A stretch of 64,000 nt of DNA from Intestinimonas timonensis (GCF_900626145.1 NZ_LR130816.1:476264-540263); one strand, 5' to 3'; counted from the stretch's first letter, positions 54,173 to 62,833 are shown. Notes: a model not told the origin generated them from the sequence alone. Numbers and translations: made by a program.

Positions 54173-54207
54173 GGGTCAGGACCTCCTTTTCACAGGCTTT
54201 GGGACGT

Positions 54208-55146
54208 TCAGAAGCGGGCGGCGTAGGCCACCCAGCCGTCCCGGTCCTTCCGGCCAAAGACGGTGAGGCCGTTCTTCTCCAGAGCGGCGCGGACCTCCTC
54301 GCAGCGGGTGTCGATGATGCCGGAACACAGGAAGACGCCGCCGGGGGCCAGCAGTTCCTCCACGTGGGCGGAGAGGGGGATGATGACGTCGGCCACGATG
54401 TTGGCCAGCACCACATCGTACTTCTGCTCAGCCAGACGGGCCTTCAGGGAGGCGTCGGAGAGGATGTCCCCGGCCAGCACGGTGTACTTGTCCCGGCCAA
54501 TGCCGTTGAGGCCGGCGTTTTCGTAGGCCACGTCCACCGCCTTGGGGTCGATGTCCACACCGATGGCGGAGGTGGCCCCCAGCAGCAGGGAGGCGATGGA
54601 CAGGATGCCGGAGCCGCAGCCCAGGTCCAGCACCTTGGCGCCCTCCTTCACCGACTGCTCGGTCCACTCCAGGCACAGGCGGGTGGAGGCGTGGTTGCCG
54701 GTGCCGAAGGTGAGGCCGGGGTTGAGGTAGAGGGCGGTCCGGCCGTCGGGCACGGGCTCCCCCTTCTCCCACTCGGGCACCACGTAGAGCCGCTCCCCGA
54801 TGGAGAGGGGCTTATAGTATTTCTGCCAGCTGGTGGCCCAGTCGTTCTCCCGCAGGGGGGTGGTGGAGTAGGGCAGGTCGATGCCCGCCATCCACTTCTC
54901 CAGCTGGGCCTTGCCGTCGGCGTCGTCGGTGACGTAGAATTTCACCCGGGCGGCGCCCTTCATCCGCTCCAGCAGCTCGTCGTCCACGTAGTCCCAATAC
55001 TGCCGGTTCTGCTCCAGAAAGGTCTTGAAATCGTTTTCATCTTCAATGGCCAGACCGGTGGCGCCGTTCATGGTCAGCTTGGCGCACAGGTCATCCAGTT
55101 GAGGTTCGGTGGTCTCCACCGTGACCTCCAGCCATGTCATATCCAT
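54208..55146 (-). CDS. prmA: ribosomal protein L11 methyltransferase
   Basis: A 312-residue PrmA: N-terminal L11-binding domain (WLEVTVETTEPQLDDLCAKL) and a C-terminal SAM domain with VLDLGCGSGILSIA, ANIVADVI (NxVA substrate-loop region). It trimethylates L11. ATG 55146 is 8 nt after AAGGAG; ATG 55140 is in frame. Confidence 0.97.
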   Translation of the reverse strand: MDMTWLEVTVETTEPQLDDLCAKLTMNGATGLAIEDENDFKTFLEQNRQYWDYVDDELLERMKGAARVKFYVTDDADGKAQLEKWMAGIDLPYSTTPLRENDWATSWQKYYKPLSIGERLYVVPEWEKGEPVPDGRTALYLNPGLTFGTGNHASTRLCLEWTEQSVKEGAKVLDLGCGSGILSIASLLLGATSAIGVDIDPKAVDVAYENAGLNGIGRDKYTVLAGDILSDASLKARLAEQKYDVVLANIVADVIIPLSAHVEELLAPGGVFLCSGIIDTRCEEVRAALEKNGLTVFGRKDRDGWVAYAARF

Positions 55147-55168
55147 AGATGCAGCTCCTTCGGAAAAA

Positions 55169-56035
55169 TTACCGCTTGGTGCCCAGGAAGAAGAGGGCCA
55201 GCGTGCCGGGGCCGGAGTGGGCGCCGATGACGGGCCCCACGTTGTTGATGACCACGTCCTTGGTGCCGAAGCGCTTCTTCACGTCGGCGGCCACCTTCTC
55301 GGCGTCGGCCAGGCAGTCGCCGTGGCTGATGAAGACGGTGTCCACATCGGTGACAGTCTGCTCCATGTGGTCCACCAGGGCGGTGAGGGAAGCCCCGCGG
55401 CCTCTGGCCTTGCCCATGCTGATGAGGTGGCCCTCGTCGTCCACGTGGAGGACGGGCTTGATGGAGAGCATGGTGCCCACCACGGCGGTGGCGGCGGAGA
55501 TACGGCCGCCCCGCTTGAGGAAGTGGAGGTCGTCCACGGTGAACCAGTGGCACAGATGGAGCTTGTTCTCCTCCACCCAGTCCCGGACCTCCTCAATGGA
55601 CTTGCCCTTCTTCTGCTCCTGAACGGCGTGCCACACCAGCAGGCCCTGGCCCAGGGAGGCGCACAGGGTGTCCACGGTGTAGATCTTCCGGTCGGGGTAC
55701 TGCTCGGAGAGCTCATTCACCGCGATGACCGAGGACTGATAGGTGGTGGACAGACCGGAGGAGAAGGCCAGCACCAGCACGTCCTTCCCGGCCTGGAGGA
55801 AAGGCTCCAGCATATTGGTGTACTCAGCCACGTTGACGGCGGAGGTGGTGGCCATCTCCCCGTCCCGGAGCATCTTGTAAAAGACCTTGGGGTCCATCTC
55901 CCGGTCGTCGGGGTAGTTGTGGTAGGTCTTGCCCTGGACCGTGAAGGACAGGGGGAGCACCTCTACCCCCAGCTCCTGGACCAGGCTGGCCGGCAGGTCG
56001 GCGGAAGAGTCGGTGACGATGACATAATCGCTCAT
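55169..56035 (-). CDS. DegV family fatty-acid-binding protein
   Basis: A 288-residue DegV protein: VTDSSADLP at the N-terminus, TTSAVN, and LAFSSGLSTTYQSS lipid-contact region; C-terminal part with VINNVGPVIGAHSGPGTLALFFLG. DegV/FakB proteins hold one fatty acid and present it to FakA kinase for use in phospholipid synthesis; no fakA is in the window. It is 22 bp upstream of prmA. Confidence 0.95.
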   Translation of the reverse strand: MSDYVIVTDSSADLPASLVQELGVEVLPLSFTVQGKTYHNYPDDREMDPKVFYKMLRDGEMATTSAVNVAEYTNMLEPFLQAGKDVLVLAFSSGLSTTYQSSVIAVNELSEQYPDRKIYTVDTLCASLGQGLLVWHAVQEQKKGKSIEEVRDWVEENKLHLCHWFTVDDLHFLKRGGRISAATAVVGTMLSIKPVLHVDDEGHLISMGKARGRGASLTALVDHMEQTVTDVDTVFISHGDCLADAEKVAADVKKRFGTKDVVINNVGPVIGAHSGPGTLALFFLGTKR

Positions 56036-56083
56036 ATGGTAATTACCTCCCGTATAAAATGGAACATATACTCCGATTTGAGA

Positions 56084-56611
56084 TCACTTTTTGCGGCGCT
56101 CCTGCTTCTCCTCCTGGGGGGCGATGAGGGAGAGGATGCGCTGGCAGGCCAGCTTGTCGGCATAGCTGCGCAGGGCCAGCCGCAGGGCCAGCCGGGGCAG
56201 GTCCTCCTGGCTCAGGTCGGGGTCCAGCACCTCGGCGGTGCAGTCCAGAGCCAGGGAGAGCTCCTGATAGAAGGCGGCGTACAGCTTTTCCGGGTCCCGG
56301 CCGGCGCTGCCGTTCTCCAGCAGGGTGCGGGTGTCCCGGACGGAGAGGACCTGCTTGAGGGCGCAGATGGCGGTGAGGTAGCCCAGGTGGGTCTTGTTGT
56401 ACTTCTTGCCCTCGGCCCGGGGGAGCAGGACGTCCTTGATATAGTTGTTCACCATGGCGGGAGTCAGGGCCTCGCCGCCGTCATAGGAGATGAGCTGGCG
56501 GGAAATGTAGGAGATGACCTGGTCCATGTAGAGGCCGATGTCGGGAAAGCTGTCCCACACCATGGGGCGCTCCTCCTCCAGCCGGCGCTTCAGTTCTTCC
56601 AGTTCCTCCAC
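56084..56611 (-). CDS. DUF1836 domain protein
   Basis: A 175-residue protein matching DUF1836: MVWDSFPDIGLYMDQVISYISRQL, LTPAMVNNYIKDVLLPRAEGKKYNKTHLGYL. The N-terminal part resembles a MerR-like winged helix (conserved YNKTHLGYLTAICALKQVLS), so DNA or regulator function is suspected but unproven. GTG 56611 follows AAGGAG. First gene of the operon with degV, prmA and the phosphoesterase. Confidence 0.9.
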   Translation of the reverse strand: MEELEELKRRLEEERPMVWDSFPDIGLYMDQVISYISRQLISYDGGEALTPAMVNNYIKDVLLPRAEGKKYNKTHLGYLTAICALKQVLSVRDTRTLLENGSAGRDPEKLYAAFYQELSLALDCTAEVLDPDLSQEDLPRLALRLALRSYADKLACQRILSLIAPQEEKQERRKK

Positions 56612-56670
56612 CGTGGGTCACTCCTTGTCTTTCGTAGTTTTAAATATGACGTTTCAACATATCGATATGA

Positions 56671-56699
56671 ATTATACCACGATTTCAGTGCCGCGTAAA
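56671..56699 (-). promoter_or_regulatory. promoter of the DUF1836-degV-prmA operon
   Basis: On the minus strand TTTACG (56699-56694), 17-nt spacer, TATAAT (56676-56671). Confidence 0.8.
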
Positions 56700-56715
56700 G
56701 GGCCGTGAGAGGGCG

Positions 56716-56755
56716 AAAAAAGGCCCGGAGTCCTTCCGGCGAGCGGGCTCCGGGC
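56716..56755 (-). terminator. terminator of the phosphorylase unit
   Basis: On the minus strand GCCCGGAG...CTCCGGGC followed by CTTTTTT. It ends the transcript just ahead of the next minus-strand promoter. Confidence 0.88.
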
Positions 56756-56766
56756 ATAGGGACGTG

Positions 56767-57345
56767 TCAGGCCTCCCTGGCGTCCAGATTGGTGGCGGCG
56801 GCAAAGAAGCCGGCCCACTGGGCCGAGCGGAAAAAGACCAGCTGACCGGGCAGACGGATGTCCTCCACGGTGAGGAAACGCTTTTTCTCCTCCCGCTCAG
56901 CCAGCAGGCCGTTGAGGTGGGTGAGCAGGCCCATGTCCAGCCACCCGCCCAGGTCCTGGGCCTCGTATTGGCAAGCCTCGCCGTTGAGGGTGAAGGTGAG
57001 GGTCCGCCTGCCGTCGGCGGCGGGGGAGAGCTCACCGCCGGAGAGGGCCACGGCCCCGTCGGTGAGGGCGGAGAGGCCCTGGAGCAGGTCCTGGTACATG
57101 GTGTCGGGGGAGGGGGATTCGGGGACCGTCACCAGGGCCTGGTCGGGCTCGTCCTGGGCCAGACGGCACAGGAGGGAGAGGTAGGCCGGGTCCTCGTAGG
57201 ACTCGGGATGGGACTGGAAGTGGGCCTCCAGTTCAGGGGTAAAGCGGAAGCTCAGCCGCTTGAGGGTGGCCAGCTGTTGGTCCACCGGCACCGCCGGGCG
57301 GCGGAGCTGGGAGGAGAGGAGACCGGCAAAGTGGTCAAGATCCAT
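56767..57345 (-). CDS. hypothetical protein
   Basis: A 192-residue soluble protein, no signal peptide or membrane helix, Leu- and Asp-rich (LDHFAGLLSSQLRRPAVPVD; DLGGWLDMGLLTHLNGLLAEREE). No family recognised. The C-terminal segment LPGQLVFFRSAQWAGFFAAATN suggests an alpha/beta fold. It is 21 bp after the nucleoside phosphorylase gene and shares its terminator, so it may be functionally linked. Confidence 0.8.
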   Translation of the reverse strand: MDLDHFAGLLSSQLRRPAVPVDQQLATLKRLSFRFTPELEAHFQSHPESYEDPAYLSLLCRLAQDEPDQALVTVPESPSPDTMYQDLLQGLSALTDGAVALSGGELSPAADGRRTLTFTLNGEACQYEAQDLGGWLDMGLLTHLNGLLAEREEKKRFLTVEDIRLPGQLVFFRSAQWAGFFAAATNLDAREA

Positions 57346-57366
57346 AGATATTCCGTCCTTTCTCTC

Positions 57367-58128
57367 TCAGGGGGTGACACGGCGGGCCAGCTCCAGGGCC
57401 AGCCGGAAGTAGGCCTCCTTGGCGTCCTGGGGCAGCTTGCCCAGCAGGCCGGGGTCCCAGAAGTCGCCCCCCAGGTTGTCTTCGGTGTAGAGGAACTGGT
57501 AGAATTCCACGCCCCGGAATTGACACACCGCCGCGCAGGCGGCACACTCCATGTCCACGCAGAGGCAGCCCTCAGCCTGTCGCCGGGCCACGTTCCGCCG
57601 GGTCTCCCGGTAGAGGGCGTCGGTGGTCCAGGTGCGGCCCTCCACAAAAGGCACCCCCAGCTCCGTGAGGACCCGGGCGGTGCGGGGCGCGGTATCCAGA
57701 GCAATATAGTCCTCCTCCGGGGGAAGGTAGTGGTAGCTCACGCCCTCGTCCCGGCGGGCCGCCGTGGGGACGATGAGGTGGCCGTCGGGCAGGTCACGGG
57801 TCAGGGAGCCGCAGGAGCCGAAGAGAATAAAGCGGCGGGCGCCCCGGGCGATGACCTCCTCCATCATGCCGGCGGAGGCGGCGCCCCCCAGCAGGGTCTG
57901 GTAGAGGCCGAAGGTCTTGCCCTGGTAATCGATGGCGTAGATGGGAATCTGGAAAAAGACGGGCAGGTGGCCCAGCACACGGGTCCCCGGCCAGCCGGCG
58001 GCGGCCTGGGTCAGAGAGGGCTGGAAGGTGACCACCACCGTCTCGGGAAAGCCCTCCACCGGCGCGGCGGCGTGGCTGGGCTCCAGCACCGCCTCCCGGG
58101 CGGGGTCGTAGGCGTCCAGAATGCTCAT
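57367..58128 (-). CDS. nucleoside phosphorylase (PNP/UDP family 1)
   Basis: A 253-residue member of the purine/uridine phosphorylase family: GGAASAGMMEEVIARGARRFILFGSCGSL (phosphate-binding and central Gly-rich region) and CVDMECAA, the base/ribose motif with the catalytic-type Glu-Met arrangement. It splits nucleosides with phosphate into base and ribose-1-phosphate; whether uridine or purine nucleosides cannot be told. AAGGAGG precedes ATG 58128. The region upstream is the 850-bp repeat tract behind lepA. Confidence 0.93.
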   Translation of the reverse strand: MSILDAYDPAREAVLEPSHAAAPVEGFPETVVVTFQPSLTQAAAGWPGTRVLGHLPVFFQIPIYAIDYQGKTFGLYQTLLGGAASAGMMEEVIARGARRFILFGSCGSLTRDLPDGHLIVPTAARRDEGVSYHYLPPEEDYIALDTAPRTARVLTELGVPFVEGRTWTTDALYRETRRNVARRQAEGCLCVDMECAACAAVCQFRGVEFYQFLYTEDNLGGDFWDPGLLGKLPQDAKEAYFRLALELARRVTP

Positions 58129-58219
58129 GGGGACCTCCTTTTTTCCGGTGGGGAAGCGAAATGGGGCCTAAAAGTGTCTCTCCGTTCCCCAGAGGGATGA
58201 GAGCGGGCTGCGTAGTCGC

Positions 58220-58500
58220 GCAAGGAACGTTCAAAACCCGTTTCTTTTTCCCTGCTGGAAAAAGAACGGTTTTTGGAATCCAAAGAAAAAGGGGCTCCCG
58301 TGCGGGTTGAGTGGCTCCAAATAGGAATCCGGCGGCCCGTCTTTACGCCCCCGCCCAGCACCAGCACCGTCCACAGGTGACTCCGCCTGTGGAACAGGGA
58401 AAAGCCGTGGTTCTATCCCACATTTTTTCGCCGCCTGCGCGGGTGGGGGTCGGGGTGTGGCGCCGCTGACTGGGATTCCTTCTATTGTGGAGTGTGTCGG
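58220..58500 (-). repeat. dispersed ~290-bp repeat, copy B
   Basis: Reverse-orientation partner of 32240-32530. Same landmarks: TTTTTCCCTGCTGGAAAAAG, GGCGGCCCGTCTTTACGCC, GCCCAGCACCAGCACCGTCC and CGCCGCCTGCGCGGG. The left and right ends fade at the same points in both copies, which marks the element at roughly 280-290 bp. It lies between the nucleoside phosphorylase and the lepA tail copies. Confidence 0.9.
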
Positions 58501-58529
58501 GATCGTCGCGCCCCACAATAGGAAGAGAG

Positions 58530-58979
58530 CCCCAGAAGGCAAAAGGAGCTGCTTTTCTGTTACTCCTCGTCCAGCTTGAGGACGGCCATGGCGTCGAAGC
58601 AAAGTCCGCTTCCCTTGGTTTCCGCCTGGCGGCGAAAACCCGGTCCGCTCCCTTGCTTCTCCTTTTCCCGTCGGACCCGCTGCGCTGGGCTCCGCCGGGA
58701 GGCCGCCTGCGGCGGCGGTTTACTCTTCGTCCAGCTTGAGGACGGCCATAAATGCCTCGGTGGGGAGCTGTACGCTGCCCAGAGAGCGCATCTTCTTTTT
58801 GCCCGCCCCACAAAAGGCATGGCCTTTTGCGGGGACCCCATGAAAGACTTCACATGCTCGGCGGAAGTGAATTCCGCCTGCGCCAAGGTTTTGGGCCGAT
58901 GGCCCAAAACGCTTGCACGGCGCGTAACGCGCCGCCCCGCCATGCGGGTCCCCAGAGGGCAAAAGAAGCTGCTTTTCTG
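58530..58979 (-). repeat. two orphan copies of the lepA 3' end with hairpin modules
   Basis: Read on the minus strand from the lepA stop: P1 (58933-58919), P2 (58915-58884), P3 (58878-58860), P4 GGGGTCCCC...TTTTGTGGGG (58839-58806), then 58803-58720, which recodes the last 27 residues and stop of LepA ([20 protein letters not shown]...) with 13 silent changes in 84 bases. Next P5 (58700-58666; arms TCCCGGCGGA/TCCGACGGGA), a TTTTCGCCGCCAGGCGGAAAC block, and a third tail copy (58590-58560). A 61-bp block including the stop and 30 bp of 3' flank (58530-58590) matches 58950-59010 with three mismatches, so the whole insert is framed by direct repeats. Confidence 0.9.
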
Positions 58980-60788
58980 TTATTCCTCGTCCAGCTTGAG
59001 GACGGCCATGAATGCCTCAGTGGGAAGCTGGACGGAACCAAGACTCCGCATCTTCTTTTTGCCCTCTTTCTGCTTCTCCAGCAGCTTTTTCTTACGGGTG
59101 ATGTCGCCGCCGTAGCACTTGGCCAGCACGTCCTTACGCATGGCCCGGACGGTCTCACGGGCGATGATCTTGCCGCCGATAGCCGCTTGGACGGGCACCT
59201 CGAAGAGCTGGCGGGGGATATTGTCCTTGAGCTTCTCGCACAGCCTTCTGGCTCGGCCATAGGCCTTTTCCCGGTGGGCGATGAAGGAGAGGGCGTCCAC
59301 CTGGTCGCCGTTGAGCAGCAGGTCCACCTTCACCAGGTCGCTGACCTCGTAGCGGTCCAGCTCATAGTCCAGGGAGGCGTAGCCCTTGGTGCGGGCCTTC
59401 AGGGTGTCGAAGAAGTCGTAGATGATCTCATTGAGGGGCATGGAGTAGTGGAGCTCCACCAGGTTGGTGTCCAGGTACTGCATGTCCTTGAACTCCGCCC
59501 GCCGCTCCTGACACATGGGCATGATGTTGCCCACATAGTCCGGCGGGGTGAGGATGGTCACCTTGGCGTAGGGCTCCCGTGCCTCGGCGATGACGGCGGG
59601 ATCGGGGTAGTTGTGGGGGTTGTCCACCTTGACCACGGCGCCGTCGGTCTTGGTGATCTCGTAGATGACCGAGGGCAGGGTGGTGATGAGGTCCAGGTTG
59701 AACTCCCGCTCCAGCCGCTCCTGGATGATCTCCATGTGGAGCATGCCCAAAAAGCCGCACCGGAAGCCGAAGCCAAGAGCCACGGAGGACTCGGGCTCAA
59801 AGGAGAGGGAGGCGTCGTTGAGCTGGAGCTTTTCCAGGGCGTCCCGCAGGTCGGGGTACTTGGAGCCGTCCTCGGTATAGATGCCGCAGTAGACCATGGG
59901 GCGGGCAGGGCGGTAGCCGGGGAGAGGCTCGGCGGCGGGCTGGTCGGCACCGGTGACGGTGTCGCCCACCCGGGTGTCCTTCACGTCCTTGATGGAGGCG
60001 GTGAAGTAGCCTACCTCGCCGGCAATGAGCTCAGAGCAGGGCTCCATGCCGATGGGGAGGAGGTGTCCGCACTCCAGCACCTGGTAGCTGGCGCCGGAGG
60101 CCATCATCTTCACGTTCATGCCGGTCTTGATGGTGCCCTCCATGACCCGGAAGTAGACGATGACGCCCCGGTAGGGGTCATACTGGCTGTCGAAGATGAG
60201 GGCCTGGAGGGGGGCGGCGGGATCGCCCTTGGGGGCGGGGATGTTCTGGACGATGTCCTCCAGCACGGCGGGGATGTTGATGCCCACCTTGGCGGAGATC
60301 TCGGGGGCGTCCTGGGCGGGAATGCCGATGACGTTCTCGATCTCGTCCTTTACCCGGTGGGGGTCGGCGGCGGGCAGGTCGATCTTGTTGATGACGGGGA
60401 GGATTTCCAGGTCGTGCTCCACAGCCAGGTAGGTGTTGGCCAGGGTTTGGGCCTCGATGCCCTGGGCGGCATCCACCACCAGAATGGCGCCCTCGCAGGC
60501 GGCCAGGGAGCGGCTCACCTCGTAGTTGAAGTCCACGTGGCCCGGGGTGTCGATGAGGTTGAGCTCGTAGTTCTCACCGTCCTCGGCCTTGTAGTTGAGG
60601 CGCACCGCACGGGCCTTGATGGTGATGCCGCGCTCCTTTTCCAGGTCCATGTTGTCCAGCAGCTGGGACTCCATCTCCCGCTGAGACACCGCTCCGCACA
60701 GCTCAATGAGCCGGTCGGACAGCGTGGACTTGCCGTGGTCAATGTGGGCGATGATGGAAAAATTGCGGATTTTACTTTGATCGGTCAT
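58980..60788 (-). CDS. lepA: elongation factor 4 (LepA)
   Basis: A 602-residue translational GTPase. G1 [10 protein letters not shown]3 DTPGHVD, G4 NKIDLPAA, then domains II, III, V and the LepA-specific C-terminal domain ending [16 protein letters not shown]. It acts on stalled or mispositioned ribosomes. The C-terminal codons here (AGT CTT GGT TCC ... CTT CCC ACT) are less GC-rich than the rest of the gene and differ silently from an orphan tail copy 176 bp downstream, suggesting that this end was replaced. ATG 60788 follows GGAGG. Confidence 0.98.
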   Translation of the reverse strand: MTDQSKIRNFSIIAHIDHGKSTLSDRLIELCGAVSQREMESQLLDNMDLEKERGITIKARAVRLNYKAEDGENYELNLIDTPGHVDFNYEVSRSLAACEGAILVVDAAQGIEAQTLANTYLAVEHDLEILPVINKIDLPAADPHRVKDEIENVIGIPAQDAPEISAKVGINIPAVLEDIVQNIPAPKGDPAAPLQALIFDSQYDPYRGVIVYFRVMEGTIKTGMNVKMMASGASYQVLECGHLLPIGMEPCSELIAGEVGYFTASIKDVKDTRVGDTVTGADQPAAEPLPGYRPARPMVYCGIYTEDGSKYPDLRDALEKLQLNDASLSFEPESSVALGFGFRCGFLGMLHMEIIQERLEREFNLDLITTLPSVIYEITKTDGAVVKVDNPHNYPDPAVIAEAREPYAKVTILTPPDYVGNIMPMCQERRAEFKDMQYLDTNLVELHYSMPLNEIIYDFFDTLKARTKGYASLDYELDRYEVSDLVKVDLLLNGDQVDALSFIAHREKAYGRARRLCEKLKDNIPRQLFEVPVQAAIGGKIIARETVRAMRKDVLAKCYGGDITRKKKLLEKQKEGKKKMRSLGSVQLPTEAFMAVLKLDEE

Positions 60789-60859
60789 AGATAAAACCTC
60801 CGGTAGGGGGATAGAGAAAACGATGCATGGGGAAATGGATGAACCTCAGGCAGGGGCGG

Positions 60860-61567
60860 TTATTTGCTGCCGTCGGCCTGATAGGCGGCTACACGGCGGC
60901 TGATGCGCTCACCGGTGTTGTGGATGATCTGCAGGAGGGACTGATAGGCGCCGGGGTAGGCCTGGGTGAGCATGTCGTGGTTGATGGGGGGCAGGCTTCC
61001 GGCCTCCTTCACCTGGCTGGCTAGGGCATCCACGTACTCCACCTCGGCGCAGGTCATGTCGGCGTTGGCAAGACCTGAGACGAACCGCCGGGCGGGGATG
61101 GTGAAGAAGTCCTCGTTATTGTTGCCGTCGGCCCGGTAGAGGTGGCGGAACATTTTATAGATGGCGGTGCTCAGGTAGTCGGAACAGGCCCGGATCGCAT
61201 CCTTGCTGCCCGACTTGCCCAGCAGGTCAAAGAGGACGCCGATGGAATTGACCAGCAGCTTCTTGGACAGCGTGGCCATGATGCTGCCCCGGAGGACGTT
61301 GTCCTTTTCGGCGCTGTAATCAAAGAGGCTCTCGGCGTCCACGATGGTGGTGCCGTCCCGGCTGAGGGTCCGGCCCAGAAGAAAGTCGGCCGATACGCCG
61401 TAGTAATCACAGGCCTTCACCACAAAGGCGAGACCGGGCTCACGGATGCCGTTTTCGTAGTGGCTCAGCAGGGCCTGGGAGATCCCCAGATCCTTGGCCA
61501 CCGAGCGCTGGGAAATGCCCTTTTCCTTCCGCAGCAGGGTCAGGGAGCGGGAAAAATCCGAACTCAT
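60860..61567 (-). CDS. XRE-family regulator with C-terminal sensor region
   Basis: A 235-residue protein: Cro/C1 helix-turn-helix at residues 5-65 (LTLLRKEKGISQRSVAKDLG, ISQALLSHYENG), the ADFLLGRT tail, and a helical C-terminal region of about 165 residues without a known domain (LSKKLLVNSIGVLFDLLGK; INHDMLTQAYPGAYQSLLQII). ATG 61567 follows GAGGTG; the longer frame is promoter sequence. It is divergent from pta and may control itself and pta through the palindrome between -35 and -10. Confidence 0.88.
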   Translation of the reverse strand: MSSDFSRSLTLLRKEKGISQRSVAKDLGISQALLSHYENGIREPGLAFVVKACDYYGVSADFLLGRTLSRDGTTIVDAESLFDYSAEKDNVLRGSIMATLSKKLLVNSIGVLFDLLGKSGSKDAIRACSDYLSTAIYKMFRHLYRADGNNNEDFFTIPARRFVSGLANADMTCAEVEYVDALASQVKEAGSLPPINHDMLTQAYPGAYQSLLQIIHNTGERISRRVAAYQADGSK

Positions 61568-61599
61568 ATTCGTTACACCTCGCAAAAAACAGTATGTAT

Positions 61600-61628
61600 A
61601 GTATAGTTTGTAAAATACAAAAAGTAAA
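61600..61628 (-). promoter_or_regulatory. promoter and candidate operator of the XRE gene
   Basis: On the minus strand TTTACT (61628-61623), 17-nt spacer, TATACT (61605-61600). The spacer holds an exact inverted repeat TTTGTA-AAA-TACAAA (61607-61621), a likely operator. Confidence 0.75.
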
Positions 61629-61661
61629 GCGTAAAGTTTCAGATTCTGGACAATTTGGGCA

Positions 61662-61690
61662 TTGTGATGGAGAAAGGCTTGATGTATAAT
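61662..61690 (+). promoter_or_regulatory. pta promoter
   Basis: TTGTGA (61662-61667), 17-nt spacer, TATAAT (61685-61690); GGAGG follows 10 nt before ATG 61738. Confidence 0.82.
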
Positions 61691-61737
61691 GTAACTTACC
61701 GGAGAAACTACGAATACACACATGGAGGCGTGTAAAC

Positions 61738-62712
61738 ATGTTTGAGAATCTGGTTGAAAAGCTGAAAAAGAATCCCACCACCCTGGTCTTCACCGAGGGC
61801 CCCGATCCCCGTATTCTGGAGGCCGCTTCCCGGCTGAAGAAGGAGGGCATCCTGGAGCCCCTGCTGGTGGGCAACCCCGAGGAGGTCCAGGCCGCCGCTG
61901 CCAAGGGTGGTTTTGACATCACTGACATCCGCATCGTGGACCCCGCCAACTACCGCCGCATGGACGAGCTGGTGGAGAAGATGGTGGAGCTGCGCAAGGG
62001 CAAGATGAGCCCTGAGGAGTGCAAGGCCGCCCTGCTGAAGGGCAACTACTTCGGCACCATGCTGGTGAAGCTGGGCGTGGCCGACTGCCTGCTGGGCGGC
62101 GCCACCTACTCCACCGCCGACACCGTCCGTCCCGCCCTGCAGCTGGTCAAGACCAAGCCCGGCAGCAAGAGCGTGTCCTCCTGCTTCGTTCTGGTCCGCG
62201 AGCGGGCCGACGGCAGCGAGGAGAAGTACGTCATGGGCGACTGCGCCATCAACATCGAGCCCTCCGCCGAGGAGATGGCTGAGTGCGCCATCGAGTGCGC
62301 CCACACCGCCGAGATCTTCGGCATCGACCCCAAGGTGGCCATGCTGAGCTACTCCACCAAGGGCTCCGGCAAGGGCGAGAAGGTGGACAAGGTGGTGGAG
62401 GCCCTGAAGCTGGCCCAGGCCGCCGCGCCCGAGCTGGCCATCGACGGCGAGCTGCAGTTTGACGCCGCCTTCTCCCCCGTGGTGGCCCAGACCAAGTGCA
62501 AGGGCTCTCCCGTGGCTGGCCAGGCCAACGTCTTCATCTTCCCCGAGATCCAGGCCGGCAACATCGGCTACAAGATCGCCCAGCGTCTGGGCGGCTTCGC
62601 CGCTTACGGCCCCATCCTCCAGGGCCTGAACGCCCCCATCAACGACCTCTCCCGCGGCTGTGACGCCGAGGAGGTCTACAACATGGCCATCATCACCGCC
62701 GGCCTGAAGTAA
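61738..62712 (+). CDS. pta: phosphate acetyltransferase
   Basis: A 324-residue short-form Pta (PTA/PTB domain only): TEGPDPRILEAASRL, GGATYSTADTVRPALQ, LSYSTKGSG, and DGELQFDAAF ... ANVFIFPEIQAGNIGYK near the active site. It converts acetyl-CoA and phosphate to acetyl phosphate, the first step of ATP-forming acetate production; no ackA follows. Codons are strongly biased to C-ending forms, suggesting high expression. A terminator follows at 62731. Confidence 0.97.
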   Translation: MFENLVEKLKKNPTTLVFTEGPDPRILEAASRLKKEGILEPLLVGNPEEVQAAAAKGGFDITDIRIVDPANYRRMDELVEKMVELRKGKMSPEECKAALLKGNYFGTMLVKLGVADCLLGGATYSTADTVRPALQLVKTKPGSKSVSSCFVLVRERADGSEEKYVMGDCAINIEPSAEEMAECAIECAHTAEIFGIDPKVAMLSYSTKGSGKGEKVDKVVEALKLAQAAAPELAIDGELQFDAAFSPVVAQTKCKGSPVAGQANVFIFPEIQAGNIGYKIAQRLGGFAAYGPILQGLNAPINDLSRGCDAEEVYNMAIITAGLK

Positions 62713-62730
62713 TTTTACAGAGTGATCTTT

Positions 62731-62771
62731 GCCCCGCACCGTCTGTCTCCCGGATGGCGCGGGGCTTTTTT
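62731..62771 (+). terminator. pta terminator
   Basis: GCCCCGC...GCGGGGC with a 21-nt loop region that can pair further, then six T. Confidence 0.85.
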
Positions 62772-62833
62772 CGGCGAGGACGGTCCGGCCACGGCCGGAA
62801 AGGAACAGTCAAAAAGGACCCGCCCTGGGGCGC

